In this document: in pieces, positions 51,637 through 61,602 of the stretch
Layout of the letters: every line of letters starts with the position of its first letter
How positions within the stretch are numbered: position 1 is the stretch's first letter
Assembly: GCA_037576215.1 (NCBI GenBank)
Contig: JBANDB010000011.1
Location: 2,046,001-2,110,000 of the forward strand
Direction: 5' to 3'
Source of the DNA: Armillaria gallica
Taxonomy: Eukaryota; Basidiomycota; Agaricomycetes; Agaricales; Physalacriaceae
Length of the DNA stretch: 64,000 bases
Notes under the pieces: generated by a model
The model's database searches: none
Seen by the model: only the letters and a program-made list of their open reading frames with translations
What the model was told of the DNA's origin: nothing
Translations under genes and position numbers: made by a program

Positions 51637-53854
51637 CAAGAGGCTCTCTAACCTCTCCGGATCCAAGGGCACCTGCTTGAATGAACGAAAAACTCCTGAT
51701 CCGACGGGCGAGAAGGCGGCCATACTGTTTCCCTTTTATCTTTTGATATCCTTACAATTTGACCACCTTTCAAACACATAATGGAAAAATAGTAAGAGAT
51801 ACAACGGACATCTGTGTCAGGGCGCCTCGAAATGGCCAGTGGTACTAGCTGACTGGAGTCATTCTAGTAAGGCAAATATCTATCTTGTGGGACTCTGTTC
51901 GTGGCATGCATCGACACGAACAACGTTCAGTGACCACATAGACCGTCACAATTTATTACAATATCAATAGCTAAATTCGGCCTTCATTCAGGGAGAAGCA
52001 TTCTGTATTCCCATTCTCCTGACCGATTATTTGTGGGGCAGTCCACCTTTCCGCCTGCTCTCGCATCGAATCCTGCTGTACCATGTGGCTGCAACCCGAG
52101 CCGCTGGCTGAGTATAGTTTGATGCCAACATCACAAGCATTCTGTGGAGACCAAGGAACGGAACAGAGGATTCAATATCGAACCTCGCCTACTGGCCCTA
52201 TACGAGTTGAAAATGCGAGCTTGATTAATGAAAGACTGAATTATACACCAATTACTATGTTCGATTCCCACCAAGGCTACTTATCGCAAGTTCGCAACGA
52301 AATGATCGTTGCGGTCTAGTAGTTTGAGAAGCCTTCTATGCAACCACTCCGACTTTTCTCCATCAACTGCATTATCTACTAATCACATTTCACCACTGGC
52401 AGGACCGTCATGAGGAATGTGGAAGATCCTTGACAAGATTGTTCCGTGGTAACGACGTTTTTTTGATTAGAAAGCTATAATAATTGTAGTAATATATTGT
52501 AACCCGAGAAAAAAGCCCGTCACGAGTCAGTTGCAAGCAATAGCAACTGGTTGAAGTTCGTCCAAGTAAAAAGGCTCAAGAATAATTGAAAATGAAGGAG
52601 TCGTGGGCGACGTGATACCACTCCTTCCTTCCAATTTCCTTCTTTCCCTGAAATTCAAATTTGCTGTACAATTGATTGATCGGAGGGAAATCCATTAAAT
52701 ACGCTACAGGCTATCTACCCCTTAAAAATTTGACCTGTCGAATACATTAAAAGCACGATGTGAAAAAAGGCATATCTCGTCCGGATACAATTGACAAGAA
52801 ACACTCGTACCTCGCTAGAAGCTCCAAAAGAATACTGATGAAGATGCGAATGTCAGGGTGTGAGAGAAGTTTTGGGTCACTCATTGAGAAAACAGAAGGA
52901 CCCGGGAACATAGCACACGGCCTAGGTATGACAAACCGACGGCCATGATTGTAGAAATGGAATGATTTAATAGGGCGGTGGCGTCTTTATGGTTAACTCC
53001 ATGGGAAAAATGACTGCGTCGCGGATCACTACAAGTGGGCCGCGGCGTTCGGAGGAAAAGAATATATTCAATACGGATGCGGCGAGGTTCTCGATCCTGA
53101 AAGTACGTCTACGTTAGGATGGCAACCAGACAATCATCCGAATCAGCAGCATCATTACACGGCAGCTTGACCGCTTGGGTATGTCGGATGCCACAAGATG
53201 CGGCACGAATCTATTTACTGCTCACTACTAACTACTCACGTATTTTACCTTTCAAAACGAATTATCGTTGGAGACAACTATGAGTTTCAGGACTCGACAG
53301 CTGAGCGTTACGGTCCGTTGAACTGTAAAAGGAGCTGAAAAGCCGTGTTGCCACTAGCCTGAAACGGTTTCGACATAGAATGACAAGAGCTGGCACTTAG
53401 GGACTGTTAGCGAAGTGAATGGTCATGCTGCATCAAACAACTCGAAACGGAGTGGCGGCAAGCGCAAAAAATTCAATATTGCGGCTTTCAACAACTAGAG
53501 CAAATCTCTGGTATGGTATTTTTTCGGGTCCAGGACTAGCCCTCACCGAGAATTTGATATACCTCGATACAAGATTTGTCTTCACCGTGACTAGTCTCTC
53601 ATGGACAGTCAACAATACAGACCCGTTGATGGGAGGAAAGGACATCCTGTATGTATCCCGTACAGGCACATAATCAACGGTCTGCTGCAGGAGACCAGGC
53701 ATCAAGTCCCTTGGATACTCCGTCACTTTTTGATCTTCAGGTTAAGCCGGAAATTTGTATTTCAGCAGATGATCGCCTCTTCGATCGCCCCATCGTCCGG
53801 CGCCCATCACGACTTCACTAACTAACTTGGGGCATATACAAGATAGCAACAACT

Positions 53855-53985
53855 CACAGCTGGGCGGCGACTATTTTGGGCGAGTCAGAATAGAATCAAA
53901 GTGCAAAATGTCGGATTTTGAAAGGAAATATCGAACGATTTTGATTCTATTTTGACCACTCCAAAATAGTTGCCACCCAGCTGTG
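53855..53985. mobile_element. 131-bp MITE with CACAG termini
   Basis: Imperfect inverted repeats of about 50 bp start CACAGCTGGG and end CCCAGCTGTG; the inner arms share ACTATTTTGG and AATAGAATCAAA. ACT is repeated on both sides (53852-53854 and 53986-53988). Copy 2 of the duplication (near 63662) lacks it. CAC-type termini with a 3-bp target repeat fit a CACTA-related MITE, but other superfamilies are possible. Confidence 0.75.
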
Positions 53986-54413
53986 ACTGGTATTTTCCAT
54001 GTATCGCCCTCCCTCACCCTGCCGATTTCTTCCAACGTTAACAGATCGGTTAGCGCCTAGTTCCTGTTCTAGGTTTCCAGGACGTACGGAGAACGAATTT
54101 TGGCGGAGGTTTGTCTCCGGATAACTGAGAAATCGTAAGCGAAAAAGACATTGTTCCTATTCCTTGACGGCTGGAAAGAATAAGGCACCAATGTCAGGCC
54201 ATCCATGGAAGCTACTGATACCCACCTTTAGTCCTCTCGCACATCACACTATCCTTGAGCCTATTCGCGACGGCACAGGACGCGTATAGTCGTCTCTTTC
54301 TATTGCGATCAACGATCCTATACGACGTGGTTAAAAACAGTTAAAAAGTGACATCCATCTCGAGAATTCTTACCAAGCAACCCCCACGTCTATTCTATCA
54401 CTGGCACACTCTC

Positions 54414-55006
54414 ATGGCAGCCTTTCCCTTCCAAACGGGAGGAGAGAAGAAGACCGCAACCTTTGATATGTCTCTCCTCTCCAGCCCTTCCAGAGGCATA
54501 AAACGATCAATTGAGGACGCCGACCTATACCTTGACGACCCGGTTGTAGAAAAGCGGAGACGCCCTGAATGGATGATTGTGAGTGTCGACTGACTATCTT
54601 CACTGGACCATACACTGAGGTATCTTCTCCAGGCCGACGGGCTCACATCAGATAGCATCACATACGACGTCAGCGCATTTACGCCAACCTCGTTATGGGC
54701 TGCAAGAGGACAAACCGCTTGGGATTCGTATTCAATTTATGATGTACCTGAGGAAGAGGTGGCGAAACTGGGGACGCCCGTCGAAGGTTAGCTATAGCTT
54801 TGCTGTGCTCTGCTGCGGGTGAGACGGGCTGATACAATGTGATGGCTGTAGCGACCGAACACGGCCTTTCATCATCGATGACAAAAAGTGGTCTCTACAC
54901 TGAGATTAGTCGTACAATTTCTCGATTGATGGAAGGGAGTGTCACACGAAGTGAATTAATCGAGAGGCTTCAGCGAGTGGCGAGCCAGTTAAAGCAGTGG
55001 GTCTAA
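54414..55006 (+). CDS. Hypothetical 157-residue protein, three exons
   Basis: Exons 54414-54578, 54633-54786 and 54852-55006 join in frame (introns GTGAGT...CCAG and GTTAGC...GTAG). The N-terminal part has a basic KRSIEDADLYLDDPVVEKRR segment. The middle is acidic (YSIYDVPEEEVAKLGTPVE). The C-terminus is helical (GLYTEISRTISRLMEGSV; ELIERLQRVASQLKQWV), suggesting a small coiled-coil or dimerisation region. An upstream in-frame ATG at 54348 exists; 54414 was preferred because the intervening residues look non-conserved. I do not recognise the family. It lies just outside the duplicated block. Confidence 0.65.
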
Positions 55007-56125
55007 ACGTCGTTGGAGCAGGGGTTCTCAATTATTTTCCGTGCCTTTCTTCAATACCATGGACAACTGTCGAAAACGTGTAAGCTAACGAGCTCAATGG
55101 GCAAACTTGGCGCCGTCGGGAACATGATTAACACTCACACCAAATAACTGATTGCCACGCGTAGCACCTTGCCGGTTACAAAGACGGGAGTCATACAATG
55201 AAAAATAAGCGTGTACGTCGTGGCATGATATATGAAAGGCTTCCATCAAACGGCCAGGCAAAAACGTCCACGCAACACGGCGAGCACAGCCTAACGGTCA
55301 CATATAAAGTGCAAAACGAGCATAGCCAGTCTGATTAATATTTGAACTATTTCAGACGGTTCAGCGCTGGGCTATGTCGGCCAATACGACGAGGAAGTTT
55401 GAAACGAGGTGGAGGTTGGTGTATGGTTTCGACAACAGCTCTCGAGAAGATCGATCAACTAGCAAGCTACTGCGCAGATAACTACCCGTAACCCTTGGCA
55501 TAGAATCATCACCTCCATTCTAAAGTATTCTATGAAGGAATATTTCGCAAGAACTATAGAGTCAGAGCAAGACAGAAGATTTCGAAAGCGCAAAGTCTCA
55601 CCCTGATAACGTACATCATGGAGATGGGGAGTTCGGCTTGCTCCCAAGCTCCGAGTAGAGCACGTTGAAACCAACCTCCAACCCGAAGTACGGTGTCCCG
55701 TACATTCGCCGCCTTTATGTGGGTCACAAAGCACAGTCAGTGATGAGCTACCATAGTCGGTATAGGAACGGCGTGGTCTTCCTCCTCCATATGGCAGCGA
55801 GGCTGTCAACAGACGCCAACACGCATTAGGGCCGGGGGCATTCACCATTATTTCTGGATGCTTTCTTCATACCAATGAGCAGTCTCGAATGTCATAGAAC
55901 GAGCACGGGCCGACAGGTCGAACGATCCATAACACCAAAAATGTGTGGATCAGTTGAATAGAGAACTAGCTTCATACCTTCACTGGCACCATTGATGAGA
56001 ATGTTCCCCGCTTGCTATTGCATCGCCGACCTAGGTCTTCTTGTGCTTTGGTTTATCAGGGCCCGAAATTTTCACTGAAGGTCATCTCCGAATCTTCATA
56101 GTCGTGACCCAGATTTTTCCAAGCA
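55007..56125. other. Intergenic region without a supported gene
   Basis: The longest frame (55459-55848, minus) has no recognisable motif and is probably chance. No repeats or RNA gene were seen. Confidence 0.4.
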
Positions 56126-56407
56126 ATGGCATCATCCGGAGCTGTTGAATACAAACAAGACCTTCACAGCATATTAGCGATGTTTCAGGAAGACGACAAT
56201 TTGGGCCGTATCTTTGTGAGTTTCTAATTCCACCACCCCATCGATGTTTGAGATCAAACCTTCCAGCAACCGGTTCAAAAATCGAAGTTGAGCCTGAATA
56301 TTTCCGACGTCGATCAGGAGAAAAAGTCACCAGAGGACAATAATGTCCATGAGGTGATGCGTAGGGGAGCACGATCCGAGTCCAACGAGATAAATGCTTC
56401 TCAATGA
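56126..56407 (+). CDS. Small hypothetical protein (76 aa), two exons
   Basis: Exon 56126-56215 (MASSGAVEYKQDLHSILAMF ... GRIF) and exon 56267-56407 (PVQKSKLSLNISDVDQEKK ... SNEINASQ, TGA) are joined by a 51-nt intron GTGAGT...TCCAG in phase 0. The second half is charged and likely disordered. It may be the remaining part of a longer gene. Nothing downstream continues the frame. No family was recognised. Confidence 0.45.
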
Positions 56408-58172
56408 ATTGGCCAACTGCGGCCCTAAAGGTCTAACCAAGAGTGGACTGCCCCTGAATTTAATGGCAGCATAGCCTGAGTACCAGTCGAAAAGAGCTTC
56501 CGTAACCGTAAGCTGTCCTCAGGGTGTGGGTTTGATATACCGTTCAGGATAGCAATACCACGAAGAGTGTGCTCGAGTCGCGTTGTAGATCTGACGCGTG
56601 GTCCCTCGATTCAATGAGCAAGTCTCGCGTTGTAATGCAGCTTTATTGACACCCAGGAAATAAAAAGGGCAGAGCCAAGCTTTCCTAGAGAGCAGAGCCA
56701 CGGTTTCTAGAGAACGGTGTTTGAGCTGATGTTAATGAGATCACTGCAATCTACCTCCGCCGAATATTAATTGCCTCGAGGTCTATCAGCGAGGAGGCCT
56801 TGGCGGGTTTCAAGAAGCCAGTATCGTAATGCTTCCTACGCCTTGTGCTTGAATCATTGGAGCGTCCCTGTTAGACCATGGTTCCTGCACTTGACCTATC
56901 ACATCATTTGAAAACAGTACAAATGGCGGGGGTTGATTGGTTCTTCGAGCTGTTAGCGCAGCTGGTTACAACCGAAACAGCTGCGGCTAAGAATTTGAAT
57001 AATTACATAATCCCACGTGCGGTAATGATAAACGTCGATGAACTTTGGACAGCTTTGGATCTCTCCCAATGTTGAACCCTGATGCTAGAGCACCGATCTG
57101 ATTTGCTTTCGTTCCAAAACTCTATATGTGTATAGCATGGATTGGTCCAATGGGCATCTCGAAGGAACCCGTAACAACTTGCTCTGTTATGTGACGCATG
57201 TTGCAAGTGGATCAGTGACCCAGGTGGGCAACTTGAAGAGTTCGGGGATTCGACCCCGGATACTCTGTGCTGTTCCTCTCAATTTTTATAAAGGATATTG
57301 ACCGGCAAATCGCGTATCATTAGAGTTTGATGTTCGGAAAGAACTTCGGAACCTTATACTCATTTATGCGCGAATGCCGACACTGATGGACCTCCCTAGG
57401 CGCAACATGATCTCAGGCTCTATTCCCTCGTTCTGAAGTTCATCCGTGCATGGGCTAGTTCACCTGCTGAAGTATTCTTCGTCTAGGGGGCGCGGCCCAT
57501 CACAGGATGATTATGTCGTCTGGAACATCCTTGACTATGTTTGGGCTACCATTCTTGTTCTCAGGTGGCATCTCGACAGTGTGGTCCCGTTTCGATACCA
57601 ACATTCTTTGATTGACGGCCAGCCTCCGTCGATGCTGTTCTGTTTAGCTCAGGGTAACTGCGCCCTGAAGCTTGAGCAGCTTTTTCGCCCAGTCAACGAG
57701 AATAAGATTGTACCTGTCTTGGCCCTCGGGAATTGACGACTGTATAGATTCGAGGACCCTTTTCTGAGTCCATGGCATCCGTGAGAAATATTTCATCATA
57801 TTTTTTCTAACAGAACTAAGTACCGTCATAGCGAGTTCACTCTTATCTGAGTCAACTTTCTCTGTCCCTCAAACACCCCCCGGCATGCCTCAGGACTCCG
57901 ATATACGCACCGCTGTAAGGGGATTTTCATCCCAGTCACGAGCTAGGGTTCTTCAAGCATGGATGACAAAACCGACGACGGACAGCGCATACGCGTCCTG
58001 TCGAACGAGGGGTCGCTCGGTACGATTATTCGCCCGTCCTCGTAACGCCAGTACTGATTAACGTTAAGATGCCTTGCTCTCGATGCCTATCTATGCAGAG
58101 CGTCTGCGTTGCCTATAATATCGGTTCCGTTTTCTTGATGAAAAACACCATCGCATCCAACGATTTATCGCG
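56408..58172. other. Mostly intergenic; weak coding candidates
   Basis: One plus-strand frame (56878-57075) reads WFFELLAQLVTTETAAAKN and could be a coding relic. A minus-strand frame (57644-57829) reads KRVLESIQSSIPEGQDRYNL. Neither has start, splice or family support. A tRNA-like T-arm at 57233 was examined and rejected. Confidence 0.35.
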
Positions 58173-58771
58173 ATGGACATCGCATCGATTCCTGATTTAG
58201 TTCAAGCATGCCTGGACCTGCAACGTCAGACGTTGTCGCCATTGGCGATGAAGGAGCGAATCGAGTTCTCGGTATATCATATCTTGTTCTGCTGTATTCG
58301 GAAATGACTCCTTCCATGCCCTGCATTGCAGGAATATGCCAATAACTCATACGGATACGCATATTCACCCGCAGAAACGAGCATACCCGGCTTCCGTGAG
58401 TCTTTTCCGCGCATCTTCTCCCTGGCGAAGATACACTCACGGAGATAGGATCCGACATCAACAGAACTATTTATTCATTGCATCAGGAAAACGAAGATTT
58501 GCGTAGAGAGAATGAGCGACTCCGCGAAAGGTTTCGTCTTGAAGTGGAGCCCAAAGGTGCGGTACTTCTTGATCTGTTAAGTTTTTATCATTGACCCATC
58601 TGAGCAGTACATTGCAAGCGCAGTTTCACGACCGCCAGCGGCGGTAGTACAACCATAGAAACCGCTAGTACTAGTGGCGTACATGATAAGTTCTTAGGTA
58701 CCGACAGAAGAGCGACCTACAAATCTATGAAATTGAACTCGGTACCGTCATTTAGGGACTTTCTGTCCTGA
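58173..58771 (+). CDS. Chimeric coiled-coil protein formed at the duplication breakpoint
   Basis: Exons 58173-58271, 58332-58395, 58449-58556 and 58608-58771 join in frame to 144 residues. The first three exons encode a short N-terminus (MDIASIPDLVQACLDLQRQT) and a strong coiled coil (HQENEDLRRENERLRERFRL). The fourth exon lies inside duplication copy 2 and corresponds to the middle of the 11973-12226 exon of copy 1 (CKRS, then GVHDK), but after a few codons it is in a different phase from copy 1 and ends at TGA. Either the model is a genuine fusion made by the duplication, or the original gene was cut here and the last exon is fortuitous. Confidence 0.45.
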
Positions 58772-60695
58772 GCCGGTATTAATAAATCTTACGGATATCA
58801 CATCAGGAAGCTCAGAGCTGTGCTGATACGGAGTCCGCGACGTTTCGGACCTCGCACATAACATGCATCGAATCCGTAGTCGTGTAATACGGATGCGAAG
58901 AAGCAAATCACAAAACCCACAGCCCTAGAGTCTTTTGATCTATCGAAGCTGGCAACCAGAGGAAAGGAAGGATGTTGAAGGGTCGAATACCATTCAAAGG
59001 TACTACAAATATACGCTGTAAAGCGTTATCGCTTCTTTAGACAAGTCCCGCGAGTACGTTAGTGCTTGGCCTGGCGAGATTTCCGCAATTATTTCGGAAG
59101 GGGTACAGATGTTGAACGGCTTCTAAAAACCCCTTACGGTTCCTTCCAGTCTGCACGGATACCGAAAACCCCAGTGTAGCAGGAGCATCAGCACTATACA
59201 GCAAGGTCATTCACACGCTCAATTCTATTTGTCTTGCTTTCTTTGCTTGGCCTGGGATATGTTAATCAACCGTTGACGGTCGAACCGGATTCTGAAGATG
59301 ACCGCCCTGTAGCTGACGGATACACAACTCCTCTATGATGGCCATGTTCCAGAAATGCTGGTGATAGATTCTAGGCAGCAGGCTTGAAAAAGAATCGGCG
59401 CCGTCGAAAAGGGCGCTGAGCTTGAGACACGAGTTGAAGCTTTACGAGAGAAACAAACAGGACGCCCTTGGGAATTGACTGATGTAAGGTGGTGGTGTTA
59501 ATAGTTATATTGGAGCTCGGAGCTCGTGCGTACATGTAAACTGACGTGGCAGAGGGGGGACGGGATCCTTCTCATGAGGTTACTTTGAAGCTAGAATCTT
59601 CCATCATCTTGAACGAACTCCTTCATGTCGCTGCGAGTAGGAGCATCAGATGCACGTACGAAATGGAGTAAAGTGGGTACTGTTTACCCGCAGGTTCCCA
59701 TCCCATACACAAGCCAGCGGAAGTCGGAGGCCAGGCCTATCTTGCTATGGATTTGGTGTTTATGAAAGAGACTTCTAACTGAAACATCCGAGTTGAAAGA
59801 GATGCCTGGGCGTACTGAGCCTGGGACAGAAAAAAGAGTGCTTCGTTCCCTCTGTTTCGAGAGTTCCGACAATGGCAACAAGTACAGCAATCGAATTTCT
59901 TCTTGACGCCTAACCAAACCCGACAGCATCACGTTAGAAGAAAGGCACAATTTAGTCGTCATGTCAACCCCCTCCAGGACTTTGTAGACAAACCCGGCCG
60001 TAGTGTCGTAGTCGTACAGTGTCGGTGTAGGCATTGGTACCGGTACAAGGTCCCAATAAAGAACGGACGGGTCCATAGCCCTGACATGGCGAGCCATGTG
60101 CTATGGCCACAAAGGCTCGTACCGCTGTGATCACACTATTGAGTGCATCGAAAAGAGGCGAGACTCTTCATGGGGTACGTCAGGACGAAGCCCAAGCAAT
60201 GAAATCAGTATGGGAACGATTGTGGGAACGAAACTCAAGCACCATGCAAGCGCGCAGCAGCGGTCCTCGAGCCAGGGTGGTGGCAGGAAATGGTGGTGAA
60301 CGCCGTGGTACTTGCTTGACCGTGAACAGGAAATGCATGCAGTATCGGATGACGAGGACAGTAGGTGGCCTTCCTGTCGAGCTTGGCATAGATGGAGTGC
60401 CTTACCATCTTTAATTGGCGTAAGATCGGATAGCGACATTGGATAGATGGATGCTCGTCGATGTCTGTTGCAAAGCTCTGGTATTGTCACCCATGGGGCA
60501 ATGCGTTCCGGTAATGGTCAATGAAAGGTGTAGGCGTTGATTAAGATCAAGCGGTCTTTTACAGCGTAGTAGCAGAGAGGTGTGTATGTGAAACTGCAAC
60601 TAGTTGGTGGTGGACATTAAGAACAGGTAGATGACGGACCAATCACTGCCGGGCCACCGTACGTATCCCGTCAACGGCTAGTTCAACCGTGGCAC

Positions 60696-61007
60696 TCATT
60701 TGTCTTCTTCGTCTAGCGCTGCCGATGTGCTACAGAGCGCAGGCAAGATCGACGATTCATTTTGCAGTGATATTCTAGGCGTCGAGGCTGAGGTGACAGC
60801 GGCGACAATCATTGTTGAATCTCCTTTCGTCGTTCGTAAGACCATTTCATTCCCGTCATCGACTATCCATAGAATATCCAGGTATATCGACCCGCCGGCA
60901 ATGCCAAAACTTTGCACTAGAGCACTCTGTATGGCCTGACGTAAGGAGAGTGCATCAGCTGTCTTTGGAGATACTGAGAATCGCATATAATGGTAATCCG
61001 TATCCAT
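60696..61007 (-). CDS. RNase P/MRP subunit, RPP14-like
   Basis: A single-exon frame of 103 residues from the ATG at 61007 begins MDTDYHYMRFSVSPKTADAL. The start compares well with the YHYM segment of animal RPP14. The family layout follows: a helix (LRQAIQSALVQSFGIAGG), a strand (SIYLDILWIVDDGNEMVLRT) and a further helix (DSTMIVAAVTSAS). Family members are small protein subunits of the nuclear ribonucleoproteins that trim tRNA 5' leaders and rRNA precursors. The frame stays open upstream to about 61088 but has no earlier ATG. It lies in duplication copy 2; the copy 1 version at 21698 is broken. The family call is from memory of motifs, without alignment. Confidence 0.6.
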   Translation of the reverse strand: MDTDYHYMRFSVSPKTADALSLRQAIQSALVQSFGIAGGSIYLDILWIVDDGNEMVLRTTKGDSTMIVAAVTSASTPRISLQNESSILPALCSTSAALDEEDK

Positions 61008-61419
61008 CAGGCTCTGATGTATGTCGTGGAAGGAGATCGTGGAGGGACGCTGGATCGAATCGCGGCTGTCGGTCACTTCAGTTACCACGTGGGCCGTGGC
61101 ATATCATTCCAGGGTGGTTTGAAATTTCATAAAACCTCTTCTACTAATTTATTCTTGCCTCGTGATTAGATCGATCCACTGGCTGCAGAGCTCGCTCGAT
61201 TTTTCGGTTCTGGGAAGAATACCTCGTTCGTGACTCGTACAGTACTTGGTTCGGTTGGGGCCCTGCATGAGTGTTACATCGTTGGCTTCTCAATGACATA
61301 TCTTGAGCTCTCCCTCAAACAACTCTGTTATGTACAGTAATGGCGAACGTTGAATCGAGTCCGACACGGAGGCAATCCTCTCGAACCAGATCGCCGTACC
61401 TTAACGCTGGGCACTAGAT

Positions 61420-61602
61420 ATGGTTATCATTTACTGTGGCAACAAACTTCTTTATGCCGTATTCTCCCCCGGCAATACAGACAAGGCATTTGCCGCTTTA
61501 CATACTCGCTCCTCAGTCGATAGCAACGCAGAACTGGCTACAATAACAATTCTAGATTACTGCATGCCCTCGGATTTTTCAAAACTGCGCGTGGAGATCT
61601 AA
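61420..61602 (+). CDS. Short conserved frame in duplication copy 2
   Basis: This is the counterpart of 51455-51636: VIIYCGNKLLYAVFSPGNTD ... SSVDSNAELATITILDYCMP. The frame is kept in both copies despite many substitutions and a 3-bp length change. No start codon context, intron or family is evident. Confidence 0.3.
   Translation: MVIIYCGNKLLYAVFSPGNTDKAFAALHTRSSVDSNAELATITILDYCMPSDFSKLRVEI

Larger units (their letters stand above)
51106..54310. repeat. Segm. duplication copy 1, right part (to 61.13-64.0 kb)
   Basis: It is collinear with 61126-64000. Examples are TCGAACCAAATCGCCGTACC and TCGAACCAGATCGCCGTACC (51412 and 61381), and CAACGTTAACAGATCGGTTAGCGC against CAACGTTAACAGATTGGTTAGCGC (54036 and 63713). 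It is interrupted by the MITE at 53855. Apart from one short conserved frame it appears non-coding. Confidence 0.78.

Noticed and set aside
56945..57000. D-arm-like TTAGCGCAGCTGGTTA
   Set aside because: No T-arm or acceptor stem at the right distance; probably chance.
57200..57275. tRNA-like T-arm (GGGGATTCGACCCC)
   Set aside because: The loop has six instead of seven bases, and no acceptor stem, D-arm or anticodon arm could be fitted on either strand.
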